This document shows positions 33,273-41,691 of a stretch of 64,000 nt of DNA, piece by piece; position 1 is the first letter of the stretch; every line of letters begins with the position of its first letter. Both the position numbers and the translations under genes were made by a program. This stretch comes from Pseudomonas sp. PICF141 (GTDB lineage Bacteria; Pseudomonadota; Gammaproteobacteria; Pseudomonadales; Pseudomonadaceae), in assembly GCF_002286815.1 (NCBI RefSeq), contig NZ_MUNM01000054.1:107344-171343 (forward strand), in the 5' to 3' direction. The notes beneath the pieces were generated by a model. That model was given only the letters and a program-made list of their open reading frames with translations, searched no databases and had not been told where the DNA came from.

Positions 33273-33973
33273 AGCTGCACAAGGTTCTGGCGATCAATGG
33301 CGCACCCGTCGCCTTGGTGAAAGACGACGTTCGACTGGATGCCACCAGCCCCGGCCGGGCGACGTTCACCATCCAATCCGCGGTGCCGGTGAAAGGCCTG
33401 GTGACGCTGGATATCGGCTACAACGAAGGCACGCTGCAACGGCATTTTATTGGCTACGTCGAGCGTTGCACCGCCGCCAACGCTGTCGAACAGGTGCTGT
33501 TCTGCCGCGAGCTGGCCGCTGTGCTGGCCAACCCGTTGCCGCTGAACCTGCGTCATGTCGATCTGCGCGCCGTGCTGGCCAAGATTAGCGAACAGACCGG
33601 CCTGCGCTTTCGGGTGCCCGATCGGCCCTACGCCAGTGTTAAGGCGCCGTTCTTTTACAGCCTGGCCGCTGGTTACCAGGCGATGGACAGCCTGGCTCGG
33701 GTGTTCAACATTCCCGACTTCACCTGGCACCAGCTGGGCGACGGCGAAGTGTTCGTAGGCAGCTGGGCCGACAGTTTTTTCGGCGCCCGTGCGCCGCTTC
33801 AGATCCCTACGGAGCTGTTCGACGGCTATCAGGGCAACCAAAGCGCGATGGTCGCCGCCCTTCCCGGGTTGCGGCCAGGTGCAACGATCAACTACGGCGA
33901 GCGCATCACCAGTGTGGCCCTTGCCAATGACCAGATGGCCATCCGATGGAAGACGCAATCCGCCGCGCTGTAG
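33269..33973 (+). CDS. Baseplate hub protein (GpD-like)
   Basis: A 234-residue protein (MKLHKVLAINGAPVALVKDDVRLDATSPGRATFTIQS...). The early beta strands, QRHFIGYVERC and the segment LRAVLAKISEQTGLRFRVPDRPY resemble late-control protein D/hub proteins, though shorter than P2 GpD. It overlaps the spike gene by 28 bases. Confidence 0.8.
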   Translation: MKLHKVLAINGAPVALVKDDVRLDATSPGRATFTIQSAVPVKGLVTLDIGYNEGTLQRHFIGYVERCTAANAVEQVLFCRELAAVLANPLPLNLRHVDLRAVLAKISEQTGLRFRVPDRPYASVKAPFFYSLAAGYQAMDSLARVFNIPDFTWHQLGDGEVFVGSWADSFFGARAPLQIPTELFDGYQGNQSAMVAALPGLRPGATINYGERITSVALANDQMAIRWKTQSAAL

Positions 33974-34917
33974 AGCGCCAATTCCCCGAACTCACCGGTG
34001 GTTACCACCTGCCGCGCTTTGCCCGGGTTATCGCCGTGGCCGATGCGCCGGCCGGCGCCGGGATCTGCGACGACTTCCGGCCGCGCTACGCCGTGGACAT
34101 CGAAGTCCTCGGCCAGGATGGTGAACCCGATCCGCAACTGCCACAGCTCGCCGGCGTGCCGTTGCCGCTGCCCACCGGTGGCGAGGAGATGGGCATCTAT
34201 GCCTTTCCGGAGGAAGGCACTCAGGTCGTGGTGTGCTTTGCCTATGGCCTGCCAAACAAGCCCTACATCCAGACGATCCTGCCCCACGGCCTGAGCATGC
34301 CCAAAGTGCCGAAGGGCGATCAGGTGTGGCAGCACAGCGAGGCCGCCCAGCAGCGCGTCGACACCGATGGCAACTGGCTGCGCCAGACCGATGGCAAGAT
34401 CCAGGACAAGGCGATCGAGCGCGAAGTGGAAGCGCTGGAGAATCGTGAGCAGTACCAGAGCCATACCAGGATGGTGGACGATCATTCGACTGAGTCTGTG
34501 GGAGGGGTAAAGACGATCGAGGCGCTGGGCGCGCTCAAGCTGCTGTCGGGCGGCTCCGCGAGTCTGGCAGCCGTGGACGACCTGCATCAGGCTACTGGCC
34601 GGGATCTGAACCTGGTGGTGGGGCAGAAGCACAACGCCACAGTGGGTGGGAATATGCAGGAGCGGATTGAAGGCTTGCGCGAGAGTGTAGCGGGGATCAG
34701 TCAGCGCCTGACTGCGCCAAAAAACCATATAGGATCGGCGTCCGTGAACATATTCCAGGTGTTGTGCGACACGCTGGATCTGATTGAGCAGATGGCCGGA
34801 CAGATCGCGAACCATGTTCACGGATCCAGTCCAGCTCCAACGACAGCGGCAACCTTCGTCGCGGACTCAGCCAAAGCTGCACTCTATTCGTCACAGCTTA
34901 AGGATATTACACTTTAA
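33946..34917 (+). CDS. Baseplate assembly protein V (spike, OB-fold)
   Basis: A 323-residue protein. An OB-fold lies at ~20-110 (HLPRFARVIAVADAPAGAGICDDFRPRYAVDIEV, PEEGTQVVVCFAYGLPNKPYIQTIL). A repetitive beta region follows (~120-250) with VVGQKHNATVGGNMQERIEG, as in VgrG/gpV spike needles. It is the last phage structural gene; AT-rich cargo starts directly after it. Confidence 0.88.
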   Translation: MEDAIRRAVERQFPELTGGYHLPRFARVIAVADAPAGAGICDDFRPRYAVDIEVLGQDGEPDPQLPQLAGVPLPLPTGGEEMGIYAFPEEGTQVVVCFAYGLPNKPYIQTILPHGLSMPKVPKGDQVWQHSEAAQQRVDTDGNWLRQTDGKIQDKAIEREVEALENREQYQSHTRMVDDHSTESVGGVKTIEALGALKLLSGGSASLAAVDDLHQATGRDLNLVVGQKHNATVGGNMQERIEGLRESVAGISQRLTAPKNHIGSASVNIFQVLCDTLDLIEQMAGQIANHVHGSSPAPTTAATFVADSAKAALYSSQLKDITL

Positions 34918-34945
34918 AAAGGCCAAAATTAGCTGGCCATTCCGT

Positions 34946-35785
34946 TCAGTATTTTCTGAAAAGAGAAAGGAAGCGGTTACTTCCTTCAAGTCCGGTTCCA
35001 GACAAGAGCCGGATCAAGCTTTGACATTGCTCATCACTTAGTAAGCTTTTAACTCCATATCTGGACTCGAACTCATCTTTAACTTTTTGTATCAAATACA
35101 GTGGGGTTGCGATGCAGCAATGTTGTTCCAAAAATAGGTAGGATCCGGTGTCGTCACTCAAATAGACATTTATCCAGTTGAGAATTCCTCCTTCGTCTTT
35201 GATTGAGGGTTCAAAGAAGTCAAATTCGGGCTCTGAAAATGTTGCGTGCCGATAGTTAACTGCTTCTCGAGCATCCATCATCCAATCAAAAATTGATTCT
35301 CCAGCAACAGTGTTGCTTAGGAGGAGTTCTCCATTGCTCATCTCTTTTTCAAATATATAAATCGTTGTTTTGTGGTCGCCTTTCGTTGTTTCGCCTTTGT
35401 GTTTTTGCCCCGTTCGCTTGACTGGGATAGAGCCTGCCTCATTCTTTAATGTGTAGATTCCGTTGCACTTTACAATTCCGTAACCCCGAGCGGCGAAAAG
35501 CGCTCTAAGTAAATAGAATACTGAATAGTAAAGCTTGATGATTGCCCACGATTGATATCCCTTAGATGCTGCAGTTAGCGCGTCGACGAATGTGTGGGCG
35601 CCCTTATAGAATACGTCTGCTCCGTCTTCAATCAGCGCGTTTCTCATGGCATTCTGCATGTCCTCGGTTAGAACATGCTTTTCAAATGCTGATTTATAGT
35701 CGGAAAGTTTTTCCGGATTGCTACAGCCAATCCAACTCTCCATTAACTCCTGTAGCTTAAATCTTTTAGAATTTGTATTCGTCAT
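34946..35785 (-). CDS. HEPN-like protein, partner of the DGQHR protein
   Basis: A 279-residue cytosolic protein. Residues ~76-103 (GYQSWAIIKLYYSVFYLLRALFAARGYG) look like the core helix of HEPN-fold proteins, and R173-x6-H180 (REAVNYRH) could be a variant of the HEPN RNase motif (usually R-x4-6-H). A C-terminal helical region follows. The gene is AT-richer than the phage genes, and its ATG overlaps the end of the DGQHR gene by 20 bases, so the two are translationally coupled. HEPN proteins are frequent effectors of abortive infection and toxin systems. Assignment to HEPN is by pattern, not alignment. Confidence 0.6.
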   Translation of the reverse strand: MTNTNSKRFKLQELMESWIGCSNPEKLSDYKSAFEKHVLTEDMQNAMRNALIEDGADVFYKGAHTFVDALTAASKGYQSWAIIKLYYSVFYLLRALFAARGYGIVKCNGIYTLKNEAGSIPVKRTGQKHKGETTKGDHKTTIYIFEKEMSNGELLLSNTVAGESIFDWMMDAREAVNYRHATFSEPEFDFFEPSIKDEGGILNWINVYLSDDTGSYLFLEQHCCIATPLYLIQKVKDEFESRYGVKSLLSDEQCQSLIRLLSGTGLEGSNRFLSLFRKY

Positions 35786-36845
35786 GGCTGGGTAATGAGT
35801 TCAATAGGTTACTTTCGAGAAGATCTTTAATGACCTTGCGAGCGGTTTTACCGTCTTTCCCTTTCAGGTCGTCCCACGTCACTAGTCCTTCTCGATCAAG
35901 CCCAATAAAACTTTTCATTGTAGGAATTGAAAAGGAGCCTTTTTCCGCGCATCTTTTAATCAGTGACTCAATAAAGAAATCCATTGCGCCATTAAAGCCA
36001 GCTGCTTTTAAAAATGGGTTCTTGGACGTTGAGCCCCACGCTTTGGCTTCAGAATAATAATCTCGAATTGCTTGAAAGTAGTTTGAGATTGAGGCTTTCT
36101 GTTTGTCGAAATCTCGTAACCTGTATATGTAAAACGTTCCTGTTTTTGGATGCAGATGGTCTTTCAGTGCTGAAACGAAAGTTGAAAGCTCTATGTTGCC
36201 TTGCCCACGAGCCGCACCAGGGAATTTAATTAAATTATATAACGGTGAGGATGGGTCTTCATTAAGATCCCGTGCTAGGTCGGTAGATCTATTTACGCCA
36301 TGTTCGGCATCGTCTATCACTTCTCCAAACAGATCAAAAACAAGGCTTTTGGGAACAGGTTTCTGTTCCGTGTTAATGTTTAAGAAAATTTGAGCTGCCT
36401 CGGGAGTTGATAGTCCCACGCACATTGTTACGAGAAGTTCCTGTTCTCCGATTTCTTCATTGATTTCGATAGCCGCCTCCAGCCCAGCAATGCGGTGCTG
36501 GCCATCAATGACCTGAGCCGCATGCGGAACAATTGGGACGGTTATCGCTCCATCTTTGAACTTAGGGGTGAAGTTTTTGTCAGTCCAATTTATTATGAAT
36601 GAGTTAAAAAATGTGTTTCCATCAAGTACGTACGAACGAATTCCATTAATTCGACGAACGCTCAATGGGCGCTGTACGGCCCCCGCTTCAATATCTTGTC
36701 CGCGTACAGCTACGTAATGAAGTGCGATGATATCCTTGGCTTTTACTGCAAATGTGTAAGCGGGTATGTTTCCGAACTTTGTGCTCAAACAAGCTGCGTT
36801 GTGTACGGGATGGTCCAGTTTTTTTCTGATAATTTTCTTTGCCAT
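35766..36845 (-). CDS. DGQHR-domain (DndB-like) protein
   Basis: A 359-residue cytosolic protein. The DGQHR motif is at residues 114-118 (QVIDGQHRIAGL), followed by the family segment FLNINTEQKPVPKSLVFDLF (~154-173) as in DndB and ParB/Srx-type folds; another helical part ends the protein. DGQHR proteins occur with phosphorothioation (DndB) and other defence loci. No dndCDE genes are present. The start at 36845 has CAGGGA upstream; the frame runs open to 36935. It is the first gene of the leftward cargo operon. Confidence 0.8.
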   Translation of the reverse strand: MAKKIIRKKLDHPVHNAACLSTKFGNIPAYTFAVKAKDIIALHYVAVRGQDIEAGAVQRPLSVRRINGIRSYVLDGNTFFNSFIINWTDKNFTPKFKDGAITVPIVPHAAQVIDGQHRIAGLEAAIEINEEIGEQELLVTMCVGLSTPEAAQIFLNINTEQKPVPKSLVFDLFGEVIDDAEHGVNRSTDLARDLNEDPSSPLYNLIKFPGAARGQGNIELSTFVSALKDHLHPKTGTFYIYRLRDFDKQKASISNYFQAIRDYYSEAKAWGSTSKNPFLKAAGFNGAMDFFIESLIKRCAEKGSFSIPTMKSFIGLDREGLVTWDDLKGKDGKTARKVIKDLLESNLLNSLPSHDEYKF

Positions 36846-37822
36846 AATATTTCGTCCCTGCTTTGTTAATTGCTTGCGAGCTAGGTACACGCTCCGCACG
36901 TTAAAGATCGGCCAAATGTAGCATTGAAATTGCAAAGGACATATCTAAACGAGAGCGTTTTTTTTGAAGGTGGCAAGTGACGTGCGATTCCAGGTGAACC
37001 AATTATCATTCGCATATCATGGTCTAGGATTCCTTCTCCGCGAGGCAGGTCGTCGTGTGCTGCTCACCATTACCACCGCTTTGTCACCATTTCTGTGATA
37101 ACTGAAACGAAGCGTTCGCTAAGTTAACGCGCCCATCTGGCAGATCGTGACTACTCCTTCAGCTCGCTCAACGCAGCTCATGCCCGCACCGACCAGATCA
37201 AAATGACGCCCTCATGTCGTTGCTTGTTTGGTATCCACCTCCTCGCGAGAGTGAACGTCAACAAAAAGCATTTCACGAAGAAAAAATCTGTCAAAAAAAC
37301 ACTTATCCCCCTCCCGCCGACGGGCTTTGTGTCCTTTTTTTGTGCAAAGCCGGGCGGTGGTGAAACCATGCCCCCGCCTAGGCCTTCTGCGGGGTCTGTC
37401 AGACATTGTGCAATTTCACGGAGTGCAAGGTTTTGCAAAGAAGTGCAGCGGCTTTGCGCAGTGCCCAAAGCAGGCTAGGTCGGTGGCCGATCTCTAAAGG
37501 GCCCGGTTTGCAAGGGAGCGTCGTTGGAAAAAAGCGTCTTATCGAGTTTTTGATTTCTCAATAACTCGCACCAAGGGAGCTTTTGACGTGTTCAGGAAGG
37601 GTGCCAACTTGCCTGAAAGCCCCAGCGCTACTGGCTTTCAGGCCGTTTAGCGCATTTCACAGGTGACCAGCGGCAATATGGCTAATTTGGACGACCGCAA
37701 TCGACCCCAAAGTGGACGGTTGGAGCGGCAATGAATCCCAGTCTTGATGCAATGCACCAACACGAAATTTGTCTACTATAGTCTTCACTGTAGCCAGTAG
37801 GAGTTAGCAAAACACAAGCCAA
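36846..37822. other. Gene-poor stretch between the two cargo operons
   Basis: No convincing gene. It must hold divergent promoters for the DGQHR operon (leftward) and the protease operon (rightward). An inverted repeat GCCTGAAAGCC (37611-37621) / GGCTTTCAGGC (37633-37643) could be a terminator or operator. The open frames at about 37178-37478 on both strands are Cys/Lys/Pro-biased and lack ribosome sites; I treat them as chance. The base composition shifts from mixed to AT-rich near 37740. Confidence 0.5.
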
Positions 37823-39232
37823 TTGGGAGTCGAGGAATTGAAACTTTCAAGAGCGAAAATCAAAATAATTACTACTGGCGTAGCATTCTTGGCATCATTC
37901 CCTGCTCCAGCAGCTAAATTCTACTGCGACAACAAAAATACTATTGCTACCGCTGATGAAACGACATTAATCGGACAGGTTATTAAGTCAAAGAAAACAG
38001 TCGAACTGCAAATATTGATGATTGACTCCGAAAAGCCAACACTAATCAGCACGATCCAGTCCGCCAACACTGTTACCCTTGGAGGAGCAAAATTTAATAT
38101 CCCGGTCTTTGCGCAGAGTCATAAGAATTCATCGGCAGCAATATCTATGAACGCACAGTTTATAGTTGACCAAAGCATTTCTGATATTGCGAAAGCCTCA
38201 TATATAAATCAATCAACAAAATACTTCCCTTACAAAACTATTCCAGATGAAAAATTAAAAACAGAAATAGAAAAGCTAATAAAAGATGAAAAAAAGTCTG
38301 GCGAACTTGCTGACCTTTTTAACTCTACAGGAAAAAAATGCACGAAACAAATCACGGATCAATATCAACTGGAATTCAATGCTCTTGATGGCCCTGACTT
38401 TTTTCAATTCACCAGAGACCTTATAAACAACGAACAGCTATTTAAAGAATCTCACCCCGGCGTCGTTATAGACAAATACAAAAGCTTCATAAAGACAACC
38501 AAAAAGCTTCTAGATAACTGTTACCTACCAGCAGAGCTATCAGAATTCGGTAAGAAGCACAACTTACTAAATTCAATAGGGTCTATATACAATGAGAACA
38601 TGCCAATTTGTACTGGTTTAATATTTAAAAAAAATAATCACGTACTAACTGCTCGTCATTGCTTTGAATTTCTCAAAAATATAGAGCTTCAGAAAAACCT
38701 TAGAAACAATTTATGGTTCAAAAAAGCAAGTGAAGACAATGAATATCAAGTCTGTGCAATTTTAGAAAGAGACGCTCTTGACAAAAGAAAATTTGACAAA
38801 GCCATTGACGACCAAGTTGTCATAAGGATTGCCGCTCCAAGCACTAATGCACCACCAATTGAAATAGTATCTCGCAACTCGATTAAAATACCCTCCGCTG
38901 ATACAAGTCCGGCTAACAAACCGACAAGCCTGCTACAAATTTCTCTATTTCCATTCGCAAAACTAATTCGCCCTGAAACCTTTAAGTCTGGATTTGTGCA
39001 AAGCACGAACCCAGCATGCATTGCGCTGAGCAAAGAAGAGGGCTGTTTTGGGCATACTTGCAGTGCAATACGCGGCGGGAGTGGAGCATCGATATTCCTT
39101 GCCGAGTCGAATAATATCTCCCTGGTAGGAACCCATATTGGAGCAGACTCAAAGGCACTGCCCGACTGCAAAGCACCACAGCAGCGGCAAATTAATAGCG
39201 CAACGTACATTGAGAGCGCGCTTAAGAAATAA
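37823..39232 (+). CDS. Exported trypsin-like serine protease
   Basis: About 469 residues. A signal sequence (~7-31, LSRAKIKIITTGVAFLASFPAPA) precedes a novel helical/beta region (~35-250) and then a chymotrypsin-fold core: His279 in VLTARHCFEF, a candidate Asp in KAIDDQVVIRI (329/330) and Ser420 in IRGGSGASIF (GGSGA rather than GDSGG). Six or more Cys in the mature part fit a periplasmic protein with disulfides. The start is TTG (37823 or 37838); no ATG is suitable. AT-rich, Lys/Asn-rich coding points to transfer. A lipoprotein gene follows 40 bases on, probably in one operon. The substrate is unknown. Confidence 0.72.
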   Translation: MGVEELKLSRAKIKIITTGVAFLASFPAPAAKFYCDNKNTIATADETTLIGQVIKSKKTVELQILMIDSEKPTLISTIQSANTVTLGGAKFNIPVFAQSHKNSSAAISMNAQFIVDQSISDIAKASYINQSTKYFPYKTIPDEKLKTEIEKLIKDEKKSGELADLFNSTGKKCTKQITDQYQLEFNALDGPDFFQFTRDLINNEQLFKESHPGVVIDKYKSFIKTTKKLLDNCYLPAELSEFGKKHNLLNSIGSIYNENMPICTGLIFKKNNHVLTARHCFEFLKNIELQKNLRNNLWFKKASEDNEYQVCAILERDALDKRKFDKAIDDQVVIRIAAPSTNAPPIEIVSRNSIKIPSADTSPANKPTSLLQISLFPFAKLIRPETFKSGFVQSTNPACIALSKEEGCFGHTCSAIRGGSGASIFLAESNNISLVGTHIGADSKALPDCKAPQQRQINSATYIESALKK

Positions 39233-39272
39233 ACAATAACGAACAACAAAAAGCAACCCAAGGAGCATTGTT

Positions 39273-40505
39273 ATGAAAGCCATCGTTCAAGTGATTATTA
39301 TTTCCCTCTCGTTGTACGGTTGCAGCTCTTCGCAAAAATTAAATTCTAATCAACCCCCAGCGAGTAACGCACCGCCACAGCTTAGGATCGCCTTTGCTCC
39401 AGAATGTCCAACTAGATCTGCAGGTACACAGGAAAGCTTTTTGGGCCCCTTGGCGGTGGCTATAGCGGCTAGTATCGGGCAAAAGGCTGCGGAAGGCGCG
39501 ATCGACGCCCTTTCAAATTATTTGACGAGTGATAAAGGATACACACTGGAAGACTCTGCACGGATGAACGGTTTCGCAAAATGGAAGAAAGACGGAAGCG
39601 TGCAGTTAAATGATAAAGAGCAATGCATGATAGTTGTAGTTGGTCAGTCGTTTTCCACGCCAGATATGTCATCAGAAGACATCGGTAAAGCGCTGGAAAG
39701 TTATAAAGCCCCTTTCACTGACTATAATAGTATAGCCGTACAGGACGCCACAGGCCTAATAAGCACACCAATGCTCTACCTCGAAGCAAGACTGATCGCC
39801 AATGGTTCAGACAAAATACCGAGAACCCATTACGCATTCGTACCTGTCCAGTGGTACTACCCTAAATTTATTGGAAGCAGCAGCTGGCGATTTAATGAAA
39901 ATCGAGACATTTTACTTAAGATTGAATTCTCTAAGCCTGGAAGCAACGAATTAATTGGCGCATTGGAAATCAAACAAAACGATATAGCACCTGGCTCATT
40001 AACAAACGATCTTATCGTAAACGACAAGCAGCCTTGGAACCCATTGCCTAGCGATCTAGATAATGCACCTGAAGGAGTTAAGCTTGATGGCGAAGAAGTG
40101 ACTTATCCAGTCAATGTCAAAGCGATTTTTGTAGAAACCTCAAAGCCAAGAACGATAGTAAAATATATTGGTGAAGCAGTAGCAGCACAGAAAGCAGGGT
40201 TTTCTACAGGCGTCGGAACTGAAATTAAAGAAAGCCTTGATCAAGGAGCGAGGCTATCCAGCAGAAGCACCGCCCTAGATACTGCCTCTAATAGATATAA
40301 CGATTATATTACCTCATATAGTACTGCTTCTGGAGCCGTTGAAAAGTACCAACAGGCTACTGGAAAGGCCAAGATACAAGCGCAAAATGAAGCACAGTTA
40401 GCTAAGAAAAAATTAGCTATCAGCCGGACTTTAGCAAAAGCCGCATTCAAGGACGCCGGCATCAGCAATTTTGAAGAGATGCCTAGCCTCGAAAGTACTG
40501 AGTAG
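39273..40505 (+). CDS. Lipoprotein of unknown function, paired with the protease
   Basis: A 410-residue protein with a lipoprotein signal (VIIISLSLYGCSSS; Cys at ~17). An Ala/Gly-rich possible membrane-contacting segment lies at ~55-75 (GPLAVAIAASIGQKAAEGAIDAL). The middle is beta-rich (YLEARLIANG, HYAFVPVQWYYPKF), and the C-terminal tail is helical (~320-400). AAGGAG precedes the ATG. It shares the AT-rich style and strand of the protease gene, which suggests that the two act together at the cell envelope. No family recognised. Confidence 0.7.
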   Translation: MKAIVQVIIISLSLYGCSSSQKLNSNQPPASNAPPQLRIAFAPECPTRSAGTQESFLGPLAVAIAASIGQKAAEGAIDALSNYLTSDKGYTLEDSARMNGFAKWKKDGSVQLNDKEQCMIVVVGQSFSTPDMSSEDIGKALESYKAPFTDYNSIAVQDATGLISTPMLYLEARLIANGSDKIPRTHYAFVPVQWYYPKFIGSSSWRFNENRDILLKIEFSKPGSNELIGALEIKQNDIAPGSLTNDLIVNDKQPWNPLPSDLDNAPEGVKLDGEEVTYPVNVKAIFVETSKPRTIVKYIGEAVAAQKAGFSTGVGTEIKESLDQGARLSSRSTALDTASNRYNDYITSYSTASGAVEKYQQATGKAKIQAQNEAQLAKKKLAISRTLAKAAFKDAGISNFEEMPSLESTE

Positions 40506-40515
40506 TGCTTACCGA

Positions 40516-40553
40516 ACAACAGAGCCCACTTCGAGCAAGAAGGGCTCTGTTGT
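40516..40553 (+). terminator. Hairpin after the lipoprotein gene
   Basis: A 12-base stem, ACAACAGAGCCC / GGGCTCTGTTGT, 10 bases after the stop, without a T-run. A second hairpin ACCCCT...AGGGGT follows at about 40570-40591. Together they probably end the cargo operon. Confidence 0.65.
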
Positions 40554-40752
40554 CAGCCTAAGCACTTTAACCCCTCGGGTTTCTAGGGGTATTTAGCAGA
40601 CTAACAAAGTCGAAAAGGCACCGGAAAGTGGCTTATTGACCATTTTTCGTTGAAGAATCCAAATCGGTGCTGACTACCCGTAGCAGCCACTTCAAGTCTT
40701 GAACTGACTCCCCAATTGACAGCAATAGGCCATTAGCTGCCTAGGTCACCAG

Positions 40753-40968
40753 CTAGTCCTTTTCCATCGTTCTCAGGCGCGCTAAACCCTGCTTAATAAA
40801 ACCAGCGTTATCGCCAATTCGATCCAGGGCAGTCCGAGCGTTGTCACCGGCGACAGCGAAGCCTTGCTGTTCTGCCACGAGCGTCAGTTCCATGATCGCT
40901 GCTTCCAGGGCTTGCTGGTTTTCGTAGATTCTTTTAAGGACCACAGATAGGGAATATTCGCTGGCCAT
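40753..40968 (-). CDS. Small conserved Pseudomonas accessory protein
   Basis: A 71-residue helical protein (MASEYSLSVVLKRIYENQQALEAAIMELTLVAEQQG...). I have a memory of near-identical small proteins annotated as hypothetical in Pseudomonas accessory regions. The start at 40968 has TGGAG at -9; the open frame to 41022 is an extension. It stands alone, convergent with the lipoprotein gene. Function unknown. Confidence 0.7.
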   Translation of the reverse strand: MASEYSLSVVLKRIYENQQALEAAIMELTLVAEQQGFAVAGDNARTALDRIGDNAGFIKQGLARLRTMEKD

Positions 40969-41043
40969 GACTTCGACTCCATTTGGAAAGTGGGTAGCAT
41001 AGCAGCGTATCCAGAAGGGCAATTTCAGGTCGAGGGCGGGGAA

Positions 41044-41324
41044 AGGGTAATTTTGGTAAGGCGATGCGGCGAAGGGGCTGTAGCCCTTATAAACCGTAGC
41101 TTTGGCGTATTACCTCAAAGGGTAATATTTGGTAAGGCTGAAGGTAATATTTTGCCAAGTCACTGATTTTAAAGGGTTTGGTAAAGCAGGGGGATTACTA
41201 GGGCCAAAGGTAATTTTCTAACCTATTCCTTACCCTATTATTACCTTTGTAGAATTTACTTAAGTCATTGAATTTATTGAGTTATTTTGCCGTATAAAAA
41301 GAAAATTACCAAAATTACCTTTTT
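41044..41324. repeat. Iterated GGTAAT(A/T)TTGGTAA motifs in both orientations
   Basis: Copies: AGGGTAATTTTGGTAAGG (41044-41061), AGGGTAATATTTGGTAAGG (41119-41137), AAGGTAATATTTTGCCAAG (41141-41159), AAAGGGTTTGGTAAA (41171-41185), AAAGGTAATTTTC (41206-41218), and inverted TTACCCTATTATTACCTTTG (41230-41249) and AAAATTACCAAAATTACC (41302-41319). The spacing is irregular, the block is AT-rich, and it lies about 380-660 bases from attR. It could be integrase arm sites, an iteron origin, or a regulator-binding array. Confidence 0.65.
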
Positions 41325-41460
41325 CCCATGGGTCAACCTAAAACCGGGGGGTATTGCAGGGAGAAAGGGGAGCTTGGCCGGCGCTTCCACACAATTCGCG
41401 TAGCTGTCACCAGTCTCGCCTGACGCTACCTCGATACTGCTGGAGGCCTTAAAAATAGTG

Positions 41461-41508
41461 GGGGCGGGTGAAGGGAATCGAACCCTCGTTATCAGCTTGG
41501 AAAGCTTC
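41461..41508 (-). pseudogene. 3' half of a tRNA-Gly(UCC) gene
   Basis: Read on the minus strand: anticodon loop TTTCCAA (UCC), GCTGATAACGAGGGTTCGAT and TCCCTTCACCCGCC, i.e. anticodon arm, variable loop, T-arm and acceptor 3' strand of tRNA-Gly(UCC). Similarity stops inside the 5' side of the anticodon stem and there is no D-arm or 5' acceptor strand. Such anticodon-to-3'-end fragments are what tRNA-targeting integrative elements carry at their attachment sites. It lies inside the prophage, 190 bases from attR. Confidence 0.75.
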
Positions 41509-41691
41509 CGACAAAGCGTGAAAGCACGGCAGCGATAGTGCTCGTGATTGGAGCTGAAAACGGTTGCTTAAATTTTGCTACAACGGGCGGAAGGAAGAAG
41601 TAGGCAGGATGGGAGCAAGTGTTGGTGGTACGGAAGTGGTACGGGCGGTTGGGAACAGGTCTATGGGCCTTTGTTTACAAGGGTGGGGCGA

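Noticed and set aside
35766..36845. A Dnd phosphorothioation locus
   Set aside because: Only a DGQHR-type gene is present; no dndC, dndD, dndE or restriction genes flank it.
37178..37478. Open frames on both strands in the cargo gap
   Set aside because: Biased composition, no ribosome sites and no known features; kept only as part of a non-coding stretch.
41461..41508. A functional tRNA gene
   Set aside because: Only the 3' half is present; the D-arm and 5' acceptor strand are missing.
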